Positions 55,349 through 64,000 of a DNA stretch of 64,000 bases are shown in pieces (the stretch's first letter is position 1; every line of letters starts with the position of its first letter). The stretch is from Bradyrhizobium japonicum USDA 6 (GTDB taxonomy: Bacteria > Pseudomonadota > Alphaproteobacteria > Rhizobiales > Xanthobacteraceae), in contig NC_017249.1 of the NCBI RefSeq assembly GCF_000284375.1, positions 8,921,001-8,985,000 of the forward strand, written 5' to 3'. Made by a program: the position numbers and the translations under genes. The notes beneath the pieces are model-generated. The model was not told the DNA's origin. It saw only the letters and a list, made by a program, of their open reading frames with translations, and made no database searches.

Positions 55349-55690
55349 CTATCGTCGCTTCGGGCGACACGCCTTGCGGCCATGTCGCTCCTTGACTGTC
55401 GCGACAGAGTGCATCAGCTCCTTGAAGGCGACTATCGCCGGATCGTCAGCGAGCGCGTGGTCGGACCGCGACTCCAGATGCTCGACCACGGCCAGCAGCG
55501 CGTCCGCGATCTGTCCGATCTGCTTGCCGTAACCGGCGACATCCGACAGCACGTCCTTCTCGACATCTGGCGCCGAGGATTGCCCCACCGTGATGTTGAC
55601 GAGGCCGAACTGGCCGCCGGTGGGACTGAAGAACGACGGATAAATGGACTGGACGACATCCCCCGACAGGGGCAGCTTGAACACAGGCAT
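55349..55690 (-). CDS. Hypothetical protein (113 aa)
   Basis: This small cytoplasmic protein has no recognised family. It starts MPVFKLPLSGDVVQSIYPSFFSP, followed by GQFGLVNITVGQSSAPDVEKDVL and a probable helix (YGKQIGQIADALLAVVEHLES). The C-terminus is basic (VKERHGRKACRPKRR). The coding pattern and GC usage look like neighbouring genes. An internal role in a regulatory or structural complex is possible, but nothing in the sequence shows it. Confidence 0.55.
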   Translation of the reverse strand: MPVFKLPLSGDVVQSIYPSFFSPTGGQFGLVNITVGQSSAPDVEKDVLSDVAGYGKQIGQIADALLAVVEHLESRSDHALADDPAIVAFKELMHSVATVKERHGRKACRPKRR

Positions 55691-55810
55691 GCGATTTCGC
55701 CTCGCTGATGCTCGACCGGCACGGACACACTATCACGAGCACCCGCCTTCGGATGGACCCGAATCAGCGCTAGTGGATTGCCTTCGGTGACTTCCCTGGA
55801 CGCAATCAGC

Positions 55811-56131
55811 ATGACCGGCCCCGAACTGAAGCAGCTCCGCAACGACCTTTCCGACGCGCTCGAGCGCAAGCTCACCGCGGCCGACATGGCCAGGCTTTGC
55901 GGACTGCCGGCGCAGGGCGGCGCCGATACCATCCGGCGCTGGGAGGTCCGTGGCCCGACGCCGTCCGCGACCAAGGTGCTGCGCGTGCTCGCGATGGCGA
56001 GCGAGCGCTATCCGATCATGGAGAAGTTCGACGTCTTCGATCGCCACGACGTCCGCGAGGAGGACCGGCCCGCAAGGCGCGCGGCCTTCCGCTCGCAGAT
56101 GCGCGATGAGGTGCGGCGGCGGCTTGGTTAA
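55811..56131 (+). CDS. XRE-like helix-turn-helix protein
   Basis: This protein has 106 residues from the start MTGPELKQLRNDLSDALERKLTAADMARLCGLPAQG. A helix-turn-helix of the XRE/phage-repressor type is likely (LTAADMARLCGLPAQGGADTIRRWEVRG), because the arrangement TAADMARLCGL...TIRRWE matches the usual ARxxGLxxxTIRRWE layout. The C-terminal half (PSATKVLRVLAMASERYP) is short and helical. No partner gene adjoins it. It may be a small DNA-binding regulator with an unknown target. Confidence 0.6.
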   Translation: MTGPELKQLRNDLSDALERKLTAADMARLCGLPAQGGADTIRRWEVRGPTPSATKVLRVLAMASERYPIMEKFDVFDRHDVREEDRPARRAAFRSQMRDEVRRRLG

Positions 56132-56355
56132 CGAGAGACGTGCGCAAGTTACCCGAGACGTGCGACGTTAAGCCTTCCTTCACCACTTCTTAAGCCGGCA
56201 TTAAGCACGAAAATCATTTACAGCCCAATAAGTTAGGTTGGCTGTCGTTGTGCCATGCATGTGACAGCATTTTCGTCAAAAGCGAGCTATCTGCAAAACC
56301 AACGACGGCGCGGACAGCGCGCCTGCCGGGGACCAAAGTGCTGGAGTTCAAGACG

Positions 56356-57081
56356 ATGAAGAAGATTTTGTTTGCAACCGTTGCCCTGCTCGTGGTGAGC
56401 GCTGCCGCGCCGGCCGTCGGCGCCGATCTCGGCAACCGCAACTATTACAAGGCGCCCGCGCCGGCCTATGCCGCGCCGATCTATAACTGGACGGGCTTCT
56501 ATATCGGCGGCCATGTCGGCGGCGCGTTCTCCAGCGACAACAATTTCAACGGCCTCTCCACCGGCAACAACGGCAACGGCCGTTTCCTCGGCGGCGTGCA
56601 GGTCGGTGCGGACTGGCAGTTCAACCCGAGCTTCGTGGTCGGCGTCGAAGGCCAGTACTCCTGGCTTTCCGGCAGCGTCGGCGCTGTGTTTCCGGGCGGC
56701 ATCGCCTACAGCAACGACCAGCGTGGCCTCGGCTCGATCACCGGCCGCGTCGGCTACACCTGGGGTCCGGGCCTGCTCTACGTGAAGGGCGGCTACGCCT
56801 ATTCCGACAACAACGAGAAGGTGACCGTCGGCGGCGTGCCGACCGCCTTCCTCATCACCGGCGATCACCGCAACGGCTACACCGTCGGCGCGGGCCTCGA
56901 ATACATGTTCGCCCCGAACTGGTCGGCCAAGGCCGAGTATCAGTACTACAATTTCGGCGACGCGAGCTTCACCGGCGGTCCGCTGGCGGGCACCGGCAGC
57001 TTCACCACCGACGACCACACCATCAAGGCGGGCGTCAACTACCGCTTCAACTGGGCCAACTCGGCGGTCGCGCGCTACTGA
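56356..57081 (+). CDS. Outer-membrane beta-barrel porin (Omp25/Omp31-like)
   Basis: This protein has 241 residues from MKKILFATVALLVVSAAAPAVGADLG, a Sec signal cut near residue 23. The mature part opens with YNWTGFYIGGHVGGAFSS, the standard start of the alphaproteobacterial Omp25/Omp31/RopB family. Alternating strands follow (VGVEGQYSWLSGSVGAVF, GLLYVKGGYAYSD, YTVGAGLEYMFAPNWSAKAEYQYYNFGD), ending KAGVNYRFNW, the usual terminal strand. It is a structural outer-membrane protein. It is followed by a strong rho-independent terminator. Confidence 0.9.
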   Translation: MKKILFATVALLVVSAAAPAVGADLGNRNYYKAPAPAYAAPIYNWTGFYIGGHVGGAFSSDNNFNGLSTGNNGNGRFLGGVQVGADWQFNPSFVVGVEGQYSWLSGSVGAVFPGGIAYSNDQRGLGSITGRVGYTWGPGLLYVKGGYAYSDNNEKVTVGGVPTAFLITGDHRNGYTVGAGLEYMFAPNWSAKAEYQYYNFGDASFTGGPLAGTGSFTTDDHTIKAGVNYRFNWANSAVARY

Positions 57082-57110
57082 TCGCGCCTCCAAATATCTC
57101 TTCGCAATCA

Positions 57111-57142
57111 AGGGCCGGCAAATCTGCCGGCCCTTTCTTTTT
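57111..57142 (+). terminator. Rho-independent terminator of the porin gene
   Basis: AGGGCCGGCA (57111-57120) pairs with TGCCGGCCCT (57125-57134) around the four-base loop AATC. A T-rich run (TTCTTTTTC) follows. The stem starts 30 bases after the porin stop codon. Confidence 0.9.
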
Positions 57143-57246
57143 CGCTGTGCGGAACAGGCGCAACCGATTGTGCAACTTGCGATTTTTTAACCCGGCCGAA
57201 GGATACTCCGCGGCGAAAATATAAAGATCACGCGTGGGGAATTTCG

Positions 57247-59403
57247 ATGGCGATCCGTCTGGGTGCTGGCCGTGTCCTTGGCCGTCTCAAGCCTCGTTTC
57301 AAGATGCCAAGGTGGGGCGTGCGCGGCAGCCTGTTCGCCGCCTTCGCGTTGATCGCGGGCATGGGCCTCGTGATCGCAGCCGGCGCCGGCTTCGTCTTCA
57401 ATCACCTCGGCGCGACCATGATGGATCTGAGCGGCCGCGACATCCCGCGCCTCTCCGCCAGCCTGCAGCTCGCCTCGCAAAGCGCGACACTCGCGGCGCA
57501 AGGCCCGGGCCTGCTCGCATCGCCCTCCGACGAGGCGCTGAAGGAACGCACCAAGAGCGTGAAGGACATCCAGCAGCTCGCCATGGCCAAGCTCGGCGAG
57601 ATCATCGAGCTCGGCGCCGACAAGCAGATCGCAACCGCGCTGCGCGACACCGCCAAGAGCATCGACGAGGCGACCCAGAGCCTGGTGTCGGCCGCGCGCG
57701 AGCGGCTCGAGACCGGCGCGCTGCATGACAAGCAGTATGAGGCGCTACGCAAGGCGCAGCTCACCTTCGTCGGCGCGGCCGGTCCTGCGATGCTGGACGC
57801 ACAGACGCGCCTGAACGCGATCCTCGGCGCGGCGGAAGTTTCCGCAGATGATGCGACTGAGGCTGCCCGCACCGTCTCCCAGGTCGCGACAATCTCCGCC
57901 AACGGCAATCTGATGGCCGCCGACATGATGGCGGCGCTGTCGGCCAACAACAGCGACACGCTGGAGGCGATCGAGAAGGAGTTCAAGGCGACGCGCGACC
58001 GCGTCAAGTCGAACCTCGAGGACCTCCCGAACATGCCCTCGATGCAGACGGTGCGCGACACCGTGCAGAAGCTGTTCGCCTTCGGCGAGGGCAAGACCGG
58101 CGTGTTCAAGATTCGCCAGAAGGAGCTCGACGCCATCGACTACGGCCAGACTATCCTGGACGAGACCCGCAAGCTCAATGTCGGTCTCGGCATCAGCGTG
58201 CAGCAGCTCGTCGACGGCGTGCAGAAGGAGACCAACGCCTCGACCTTCCAGGCGCGCCAGGAGATCTCGCTTGCCACCACCGCGATGCTCGCGCTGGGCG
58301 CGCTGATGCTGGTCGGCTCGGCGCTGTTCGTCCGGCTCTATGTCGGCCGCAACATCCTGCGGCGGATCGGCGCGCTGCATCAGTCGATGCAGCTGCTCGC
58401 GAACGGCGACCTCGAGACGGAGATCTACCGCTCGAAGCACCACAACGACGAAATCTCGGTGATGGCAAACACGCTGCAGGTGTTTCGCGAGAGCATGATC
58501 GAGGCCCGCGCGATGTCGAGCGAGCAGGACAAGGACCGTGTCGCCAAGGCCGAGCGTGCCGGGCGCATGGAAGCGAAGATCGCCGAGTTCGAGGGTGCGG
58601 TACGCAACGCGCTCGACAATCTCGCGCAGTCGGCCAATTCGATGCAGTCCACAGCGCAGAGCATGTCGAACACCGCCGACCAGTCCAACGCGCTGGTAAA
58701 CGCGGTCGCCTCCGCTGCCGAGGAGACCTCGGTCAACGTGCAGACCGTGTCATCAGGCACCGAGCAGCTGTCGTCCTCGATCGAGGAGATCAGCAAGCAG
58801 GTCGTCACCTCGGCCGCGATCGCCAGGAAGGCGGTCGACGAGGCCGGCGCCACCGACACCACGGTGCAGAGCCTTGCCGACAGTGCGAGCCGCATCAGCG
58901 TCGTGGTCGACCTGATCCAGACGATCGCGTCTCAGACCAACCTGCTCGCGCTCAACGCCACCATCGAGGCGGCGCGCGCGGGCGAGGCCGGCCGCGGCTT
59001 CGCGGTGGTCGCCTCCGAGGTGAAGAGCCTCGCGAGCCAGACCGCCAAGGCGACGGAAGAGATCCGCACCCAGATCGCCAGCATGCAGCAGGTCACCACC
59101 TCGGCGGTAGGCGCCATCCAGAGCATCGGCCGGATCATCGGCGAGATCAACGACGTGACGACGACGATCGCCGCCGCGGTCGAGGAACAGGGCGCAGCGA
59201 CCCGCGAAATCGCCCGCAACATCCAGCATGCCGCCGGCGGCACCAGCGAGGTCTCCAGCAACATCATCGGCGTCTCCACGGCTTCGGCGGAAGCCGGCGC
59301 GGCGGCGAGCGAAGTGCTGGGCGCCTCCGACGCGCTCCGCCGCGAAGCCGACATGCTGCGCGGAGAGATCGACGCGTTCCTCAACAACATGCGGGCGGCG
59401 TAA
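57247..59403 (+). CDS. Methyl-accepting chemotaxis protein
   Basis: This 718-residue inner-membrane chemoreceptor has TM1 at about 27-55 ([29 protein letters not shown]) and a long periplasmic sensor region (about 56-335) rich in helices. TM2 is near 345-370 ([25 protein letters not shown]). A HAMP domain follows (about 370-430, including [22 protein letters not shown]), then the signalling domain (about 480-700). The highly conserved hairpin tip is [20 protein letters not shown] followed by [17 protein letters not shown]. No pentapeptide tether is seen at the C-terminus. The ligand is unknown. Confidence 0.9.
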   Translation: MAIRLGAGRVLGRLKPRFKMPRWGVRGSLFAAFALIAGMGLVIAAGAGFVFNHLGATMMDLSGRDIPRLSASLQLASQSATLAAQGPGLLASPSDEALKERTKSVKDIQQLAMAKLGEIIELGADKQIATALRDTAKSIDEATQSLVSAARERLETGALHDKQYEALRKAQLTFVGAAGPAMLDAQTRLNAILGAAEVSADDATEAARTVSQVATISANGNLMAADMMAALSANNSDTLEAIEKEFKATRDRVKSNLEDLPNMPSMQTVRDTVQKLFAFGEGKTGVFKIRQKELDAIDYGQTILDETRKLNVGLGISVQQLVDGVQKETNASTFQARQEISLATTAMLALGALMLVGSALFVRLYVGRNILRRIGALHQSMQLLANGDLETEIYRSKHHNDEISVMANTLQVFRESMIEARAMSSEQDKDRVAKAERAGRMEAKIAEFEGAVRNALDNLAQSANSMQSTAQSMSNTADQSNALVNAVASAAEETSVNVQTVSSGTEQLSSSIEEISKQVVTSAAIARKAVDEAGATDTTVQSLADSASRISVVVDLIQTIASQTNLLALNATIEAARAGEAGRGFAVVASEVKSLASQTAKATEEIRTQIASMQQVTTSAVGAIQSIGRIIGEINDVTTTIAAAVEEQGAATREIARNIQHAAGGTSEVSSNIIGVSTASAEAGAAASEVLGASDALRREADMLRGEIDAFLNNMRAA

Positions 59404-59412
59404 GCCGCCGGT

Positions 59413-59451
59413 CCGTAGCCCGGATGGAGCGCCGCGTAATCCGGGCTACGG
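59413..59451. repeat. Short palindromic repeat after the chemoreceptor gene
   Basis: CCGTAGCCCGGAT (59413-59425) pairs perfectly with ATCCGGGCTACGG (59439-59451) around a 13-base loop. It is a short form of the element at 20306-20392. It lies nine bases after the chemoreceptor stop codon and may act as the 3' end of that transcript. Confidence 0.75.
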
Positions 59452-59538
59452 AAAACTGCGGGTATGACCGCCATGCGGAGACCACGGCCCGGCCTTTTTC
59501 GGCTGGCGCCCCGCGCCCGGCGGGTTTAAGCCGGTAGC

Positions 59539-60600
59539 ATGAACCCGAAAACCGACACCGTGCAGTCCTCGGCCGAGGCCCTGCGCTATCCCTGGGAACA
59601 GCATCCCGGCCCCAAAGAGGTCGTCGAGGTGCGTCCCGGCGTGTTGTGGGCGCGGCTGAAACTGCCGTTCCGCCTCAACCACGTGAACATCTACCTGCTC
59701 GCCGACGGCGACGGCTATGCCATGGTCGATGCCGGCTTCGGCAATGAAGAGACGATCGAGGCCTGGACCAGACTGTTCGAGGGACCGCTGAAGGGCGTCA
59801 ATATCACCCGCCTGATCGTCACGCATTCGCACCCCGATCACGTCGGCCTCGCGGGCTGGATCGTCGAGCGGTTCAACTGCCCGCTGGTGATGTCGCAGGT
59901 CGAATATCTGCAATCGGTCTACCACCAGAACCGGGGCACCGAGGAGCGGCGCGAAGCCCAGCGGCTGTTCTTCCGCCGCCACGGCATGGACGAGTCGCTC
60001 ACCGAAAAGCTGCTCGGCCGCGGCCAGGATTATCTCAAGCGCGTCTCGGTGCTGCCGCCGTCCTACCGCCGCATCTCGCATGGCGACGAGATCGTGATCG
60101 GCACCCGCCGCTTCAAGGTCATCACCGGCGGCGGGCACGCGCTCGACCAGGTGATGCTGTATTGCGCCGGCGACAAGCTGTTCCTCTCCGCCGACCAGGT
60201 GCTGAGCAAGATCTCGCCCAATGTCAGCGTCTGGGCCGTCGAGCCCGACCAGAACTCGCTCGGCGAATATCTGGCCTCGCTCGCGAGCCTGACCACCACC
60301 CTGCCCTACGATCTGCTGGTGCTGCCCGGCCACGGCGTGCCGTTCTATGGTCTGAAGACCCGCATCAAGCAGCTCGCCGACCACCACGAGGAGCGCTGCC
60401 GCCTGATCGCGGAAGCCTGCAGCGAGGAGCCGCAGACCTCGCGCGCCCTGGTGCCTGTCGTGTTCAACAAGCACGTGCTGGACGAGCACCAGATGGGCTT
60501 TGCCGCCGGCGAGCTCGTTGCCCACGTCAATTACATGATCGTCGAGGGCCGGCTGACGGCGGAGACGAAGGACGGCGTGTTCCAGTTCCGGACGACGTGA
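59539..60600 (+). CDS. MBL-fold metallo-hydrolase
   Basis: This 353-residue cytoplasmic enzyme has a complete metallo-beta-lactamase core: HVNIYLLADGDGYAMVDAGFG, the metal motif THSHPDHVGLAGW (HxHxDH), GGGHALDQVMLYCAGDKLFLSADQVL (late His/Asp region) and LVLPGHGVPFYG. The C-terminal extension (about 270-353) includes RALVPVVFNKHVLDEHQMGFAAGELVAHVNYM, a common tail in the glyoxalase II-like/LACTB2-like branch. The substrate may be a thioester or nucleic-acid-related compound, but this is not decidable. Confidence 0.82.
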   Translation: MNPKTDTVQSSAEALRYPWEQHPGPKEVVEVRPGVLWARLKLPFRLNHVNIYLLADGDGYAMVDAGFGNEETIEAWTRLFEGPLKGVNITRLIVTHSHPDHVGLAGWIVERFNCPLVMSQVEYLQSVYHQNRGTEERREAQRLFFRRHGMDESLTEKLLGRGQDYLKRVSVLPPSYRRISHGDEIVIGTRRFKVITGGGHALDQVMLYCAGDKLFLSADQVLSKISPNVSVWAVEPDQNSLGEYLASLASLTTTLPYDLLVLPGHGVPFYGLKTRIKQLADHHEERCRLIAEACSEEPQTSRALVPVVFNKHVLDEHQMGFAAGELVAHVNYMIVEGRLTAETKDGVFQFRTT

Positions 60601-60608
60601 GCGTTCAC

Positions 60609-60752
60609 TTCACCTCGCCCCGCTTGCGGGGAGAGGTCGGTCGCGAAGCGACCGGGTGAGGGGGACTCTCCGCGAGTCCAACTCTCACCGTGCTCGCGGA
60701 AGCAGCCCCTCACCCCAACCCTCTCCTCGTAAGAACGGGGCGAGGGAGCAGA
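60609..60752. repeat. 3'-end palindromic repeat, copy G
   Basis: This copy is between convergent genes. Left end: CCTCGCCCCGCTTGCGGGGAGAGG. Right end: CCCTCTCCTCGTAAGAACGGGGCGAGGG. GGGTGAGGGGGAC and CCCCTCACCCC form the inner arms. The layout is closest to copy A. Confidence 0.8.
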
Positions 60753-60772
60753 CCTCCGCCGCGGCTACCAGC

Positions 60773-61204
60773 TCACTTCGTATTGGCGATCGCGTGCAGC
60801 GCCGCGACGTAGCCGAACGGGCCGAGCCCGCAGATCACACCGGTCGCCACGAACGAGATCTTCGAATGCCGGTGATATTCGTCGCGGGCGTGAATGTTTG
60901 AGATGTGGACCTCCAGCACCGGGCCTTCGAAGGTCTTGATCGCGTCCATGATCGATACCGAGGTGAAGGAGAGGCCGGCCGGATTGATGATGATGGCATC
61001 GGCGTCCTGCCGCGCCGACTGGATCAGATCGACCAGCACGCCTTCATGGTTGGACTGGTGGAAGGCGAGCTTGAGCCCGAGCTTGGCGGCCGCTTCCTCG
61101 CAGCTCGCATTGACCTCCGCGAGCGTGGTCGTGCCGTAGATGTGCGGCTCGCGGATGCCGAGCATGTTGAGGTTGGGACCGTTGAGGATCATCACGCGCT
61201 TCAT
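60773..61204 (-). CDS. Divergent type II 3-dehydroquinate dehydratase-like protein (AroQ-like)
   Basis: This protein has 143 residues from MKRVMILNGPNLNMLGIREPHIYGTTTL, with AGGAC upstream. The type II dehydroquinase fold is clear: Asn11, Arg18, the flexible-loop Tyr23, Asn74, His100 in HISNIHARDEYHRHS and Arg112 are all in the AroQ positions. However, the loop that is usually INPGAYTHTSVA reads INPAGLSFTSVS, replacing the active-site His (position 80) with Phe and the neighbouring Tyr with Leu. It is the last gene of a TRAP transporter operon. It may act on a related cyclic acid rather than be the housekeeping aroQ. Confidence 0.8.
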   Translation of the reverse strand: MKRVMILNGPNLNMLGIREPHIYGTTTLAEVNASCEEAAAKLGLKLAFHQSNHEGVLVDLIQSARQDADAIIINPAGLSFTSVSIMDAIKTFEGPVLEVHISNIHARDEYHRHSKISFVATGVICGLGPFGYVAALHAIANTK

Positions 61205-61223
61205 GGACAGGTCCTTCTGGAAG

Positions 61224-62504
61224 TTAGCCACCGAACCACTTGGCCGGGCCGGTGACGAGAACGGGAAACAGCGTCAGCAAGGCTAGCACGACGAGCTGCG
61301 CGATCATGAAGGGCCAGACGCCGCGGATCAGATCATCCATCGAGACGCGGGCAACGCCGCAGACGACGTTGAGCACGACGCCGACGGGCGGCGTGATCAG
61401 GCCGATCGCATTGTTGATGATGAAGAGCACGCCGAAATAGACCGGGTCGATGCCGGCCTGCTTGACGATCGGCATCAGGATCGGCGTCAGGATCAGGATC
61501 GTCGGCGTCATGTCCAGCGCGGTGCCGACGATGACGACGATGATCATCAGGACGAAGGTGAGGAGGGTCTTGTTGCCCGCGAACGGCTGCACGAGCGCCA
61601 CGATCTGGTCGGAGATCTCGGCAACCGTGATCAGCCAGGACGATACCAGCGCCGCAGCGACGAGGAACATCACGACAGCCGTGGTCTGCGCGGTTGAGAC
61701 CAGCAGTGCCGGCACTTGTGCCGGCCTGAGCTCGCGATAGACGCCCATCGCCACCACCAGCGAGTAGACGGCGACGACGACGGCCGCTTCCGTCGGCGTG
61801 AAGATGCCGAAGCGGAGGCCGAAAATGATGATCATCGGCAGCATCAGGGCCCAGAAGCCGTCGATCAACGCGCGCCAGATCTCAGTGAGGCTCTTGCGCG
61901 GCAGGCGCGCCGGGTTCTCCTTGCGCACCACCCACCACCAGGCAAAGCACAGGCCGGCGCCGAGCAGCAGGCCCGGCACGATGCCGGCCAGGAACAGCTT
62001 CGAGATCGAGACATTGGCGGCGACGCCGAAAATGACGAAACCGATCGACGGAGGAATGACGGGCGCGATGATCCCGCCGGCAGCGACGAGGCCAGCCGCG
62101 CTGGCGCGATTGTGACCGGCGGCGGCCATCATCGGCACCAGGAGCGCACCGAGCGCAGCCGCGTCCGCGACCGCCGAGCCCGACAGCGAGGCCAGGATGC
62201 ATGACGTCAGGATCGCGACATAGCCGAGGCCGCCGCGGAAATGGCCGACCAGGGCGATGGCGAAGTTGAGGATGCGGCGCGCCAGGCCACCGGTGTTCAT
62301 GACCTCGCCGGCGAGAATGAAGAACGGCACCGCCATCAGCGGAAAGGAATCGACGCCATTGATGACGTTCTGCGCGATGATCTGGGAGTCGAACATCGCG
62401 AGATAGGTCATCAGTGCGATGCCGCAGATGATCAGCGCAAACGCGATCGGCATGCCGATCGCCATGGCGCCGAGCAGCGAGAAGGTGAAGACGGCGACAG
62501 TCAT
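61224..62504 (-). CDS. TRAP transporter large permease (DctM-type)
   Basis: This 426-residue inner-membrane protein has about twelve spans, the normal DctM size. Hallmarks are PLMAVPFFILAGEVMNTGGLARRI, GGLGYVAILTSCILASLSGSAVADAAALG and GTALDMTPTILILTPILMPIVKQAGIDPVYFGVLFIINNAIGLITPPVG. The stop lies just before the AroQ-like gene, and its start overlaps the stop of the DctQ gene (ATGA). With DctQ it forms the sodium-driven membrane part of a TRAP uptake system for a carboxylate. Confidence 0.93.
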   Translation of the reverse strand: MTVAVFTFSLLGAMAIGMPIAFALIICGIALMTYLAMFDSQIIAQNVINGVDSFPLMAVPFFILAGEVMNTGGLARRILNFAIALVGHFRGGLGYVAILTSCILASLSGSAVADAAALGALLVPMMAAAGHNRASAAGLVAAGGIIAPVIPPSIGFVIFGVAANVSISKLFLAGIVPGLLLGAGLCFAWWWVVRKENPARLPRKSLTEIWRALIDGFWALMLPMIIIFGLRFGIFTPTEAAVVVAVYSLVVAMGVYRELRPAQVPALLVSTAQTTAVVMFLVAAALVSSWLITVAEISDQIVALVQPFAGNKTLLTFVLMIIVVIVGTALDMTPTILILTPILMPIVKQAGIDPVYFGVLFIINNAIGLITPPVGVVLNVVCGVARVSMDDLIRGVWPFMIAQLVVLALLTLFPVLVTGPAKWFGG

Positions 62505-63052
62505 GCCTGCTGCTTTCCCCTCGCGGTGCCAGGAGAATGCGGGAGCTCCTCGGACTCGCTGATGGCGATCAGATCGGCATCGGCGATCTGCCCGGTCACG
62601 AGCCGATAGAGCTCATGCACGATGATCACGCAGGAGGAGGCGCCGAACACGATCCCGGCAGCGTAGAACAGGCCGACCGAGAGCCCCGAGGCGGGCGCCA
62701 CCGTATCCCAGTTCAGCACCGTCTGCTTCCAGGAGCCCTCCGTCAGCAGCACGGAGGCATAGAGCATCAGCGCGTGGCTGAGGCCGTAGCAAACCTTGCG
62801 ACCGAACGGCGACAGCACCTTGACGAGGCTATCGACGCCAAGATGGGCATGCTCCTTCAGGCCGATGATCGCGCCCAGAAACACCATCCACACGAACAGC
62901 CAGCGCGACAGCTCTTCCGAGATCGGTATCCCGGAATTGAAGCCGTAGCGCAGCACGACGTTGCCGAACACGAGCACCACCATGGCGGCGAGCAGCACCG
63001 CGATCACCGCGCGGAGCAGCCAGAAATAGGCGTCGACCACCGTTTTCATCAC
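62501..63052 (-). CDS. TRAP transporter small permease (DctQ-type)
   Basis: This 183-residue inner-membrane protein has four spans. The family pattern is VLRYGFNSGIPISEELSRWLFVWMVFLGAIIGLKEHAHLGVDSLV, nearly complete. The C-terminus (RLVTGQIADADLIAISESEELPHSPGTARGKQQA) is a polar tail. It lies between the DctP-type gene upstream and the overlapping DctM gene downstream. Confidence 0.92.
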   Translation of the reverse strand: MMKTVVDAYFWLLRAVIAVLLAAMVVLVFGNVVLRYGFNSGIPISEELSRWLFVWMVFLGAIIGLKEHAHLGVDSLVKVLSPFGRKVCYGLSHALMLYASVLLTEGSWKQTVLNWDTVAPASGLSVGLFYAAGIVFGASSCVIIVHELYRLVTGQIADADLIAISESEELPHSPGTARGKQQA

Positions 63053-63074
63053 GTCCGTCCTGCTGCGCGTCGGC

Positions 63075-64000
63075 TTACGGCTTCAAAGCGTGCACGCGGT
63101 CGAGCTCACTATTGAACAGCTTGACGATGGCGGGGTCGTAGTCGGCCGAGAATTTTTCCGCGATCGGCTTTGTCTTCTCTCGCATGCGGTCGAGCTCGGC
63201 GGGTGCGATCTCGTTGACCGCCATGCCCTTGGCCTTGAGCTCGTCGATCGCGGCCTTGGCTTGCTCGCGGCTGACCTTGCGCTGGTAGTCGCGCGCCTCG
63301 ATCGCCGCGTCCTGCAAGATCTTCTGCTCGTCAGGCGAAAGCCCGTCCCAGAATTTCTTGCTGATCAGGATGATGTTGGTCGAATAGGTGTGGTTGGTGA
63401 CGCTGAGATACTTTTGCACCTCGAAGAACTTGTTCGACAGGATCACGGAGAACGGGTTCTCCTGGCCGTCGACGGTGCCCGTCTCCAGCGCGCTATAGAG
63501 CTCCGAGAAACTCATCGGCACCGGGTTGGCATTGAAGGCCTTGAAGGTCTCGAGATAGACCGGGTTCGGGATCACACGGATCTTGATGCCGCCGAGGTCC
63601 TCGCCCCTGGTGATGGCACGCTTGCTATTGGTGACGTTGCGGAAGCCGAGATCCCAATAAGCGAGACCAACCAGCCCCTTCTCAGGCAGCTTTGCCAGCA
63701 GCGCCGCGCCGAGCGGACCATCGAGCAAGGCGTCGGCCTGCTGCGGCGTCGAGACGATGAAGGGGAAATCGATCAGGCCGTAATCCTTGACGATGCCGAC
63801 CAGCGACGTCGTCGCCGGCGACTGCATCTCCTGAGTGCCGGCGCGCAGCGCCGATTGCTGCTGCATCTCGCTGCCCAGCTGGTTGGCCGGATATTCGCGC
63901 ACCTTGATCTTGCCGCCACTCTTCGCCGCGACGATCTCGGCGAATTTCTGCACGCCTTTGCTGACGGGATGGTCGGTGTTGTTGAGGTGCCCCCAGCGGA
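63075..64000 (-). CDS. TRAP transporter solute-binding protein (DctP-type), N-terminus cut by window end
   Basis: About 308 residues are visible, and the frame stays open to the window edge, so the signal peptide and first residues lie outside. DctP features are LNNTDHPVSKGVQKFAEIVAAKSGGKIKVREYPANQLGSEMQQQSALRAGTQEM at the start and the central IRVIPNPVYLETFKAFNANPVPMSFSELYSALETGTVDGQENPFSVI block, whose Arg and Asn contact the ligand carboxylate. It is the first gene in the operon with DctQ, DctM and the AroQ-like protein. The last gene suggests a cyclic or aromatic acid as ligand, which is inference. Confidence 0.9.
   Translation of the reverse strand, partial: RWGHLNNTDHPVSKGVQKFAEIVAAKSGGKIKVREYPANQLGSEMQQQSALRAGTQEMQSPATTSLVGIVKDYGLIDFPFIVSTPQQADALLDGPLGAALLAKLPEKGLVGLAYWDLGFRNVTNSKRAITRGEDLGGIKIRVIPNPVYLETFKAFNANPVPMSFSELYSALETGTVDGQENPFSVILSNKFFEVQKYLSVTNHTYSTNIILISKKFWDGLSPDEQKILQDAAIEARDYQRKVSREQAKAAIDELKAKGMAVNEIAPAELDRMREKTKPIAEKFSADYDPAIVKLFNSELDRVHALKP

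Overview
The window is chromosomal DNA from a GC-rich alphaproteobacterium, most likely Bradyrhizobium or a close relative. This is inferred from the gene families: an Irr-type Fur regulator, Opp/Dpp, Liv and TRAP uptake systems, an Omp25/Omp31-like porin, a transglutaminase-like cysteine peptidase and winged-helix/TPR regulators. Several families of short palindromic intergenic repeats fit the same origin. No rRNA, tRNA, CRISPR array or prophage was seen.

Layout. 0.0-8.3 kb (minus strand): a GlsB/YeaQ-type membrane protein, then a peptide-type ABC operon with an AtzE/AtzG-like amidase pair inside it. A second, paralogous binding protein is divergent at 8.5-10 kb. 10.4-21.6 kb: a CHASE2 class III cyclase, a 2087-residue type I-secreted FecR/VCBS/beta-helix protein, a divergent LapG-like periplasmic cysteine protease, and an LprI-domain protein. 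21.8-28.6 kb: a Liv-type ABC operon that also encodes an acyl-CoA ligase. 28.8-31.1 kb: a two-gene ABC exporter. 31.2-38.0 kb: mixed metabolic genes, including an MBL-fold protein, a frameshifted amidohydrolase, a cupin, an M29 aminopeptidase and a PcaB-like lyase.

38.5-44.5 kb: two paralogous wHTH-TolB-TPR regulators flank an IS5-family element, a GFA-family protein and an MddA-like methyltransferase. 44.5-47.3 kb: an Irr paralogue behind a perfect FixK/FNR box, a DUF2147 protein, a DUF3313 lipoprotein and a TetR regulator. 47.5-52.8 kb: a second peptide-type ABC operon, whose binding-protein gene is frameshifted near its end and whose two ATPases are fused. 52.8-57.1 kb: small genes, including two paralogous secreted proteins of unknown function, an AEC transporter and the porin. 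57.2-60.6 kb: a chemoreceptor and an MBL hydrolase. 60.8-64 kb: a divergent AroQ-like protein with a TRAP transporter, cut by the window end.

Most notable points. (1) The giant secreted protein faces a LapG-like protease across an intergenic region holding a CRP-like palindrome, next to an adenylate cyclase. (2) The Irr paralogue lacks the N-terminal heme motif of classical Irr and has a perfect TTGAT-N4-ATCAA box. (3) Seven copies of one palindromic repeat all lie at gene 3' ends, including the binding-protein/permease junction of both peptide ABC operons, and one copy is split by the IS element. (4) The AroQ-like protein has Phe where AroQ has an active-site His. (5) Three genes carry single-base indels, which are either real decay or assembly errors.
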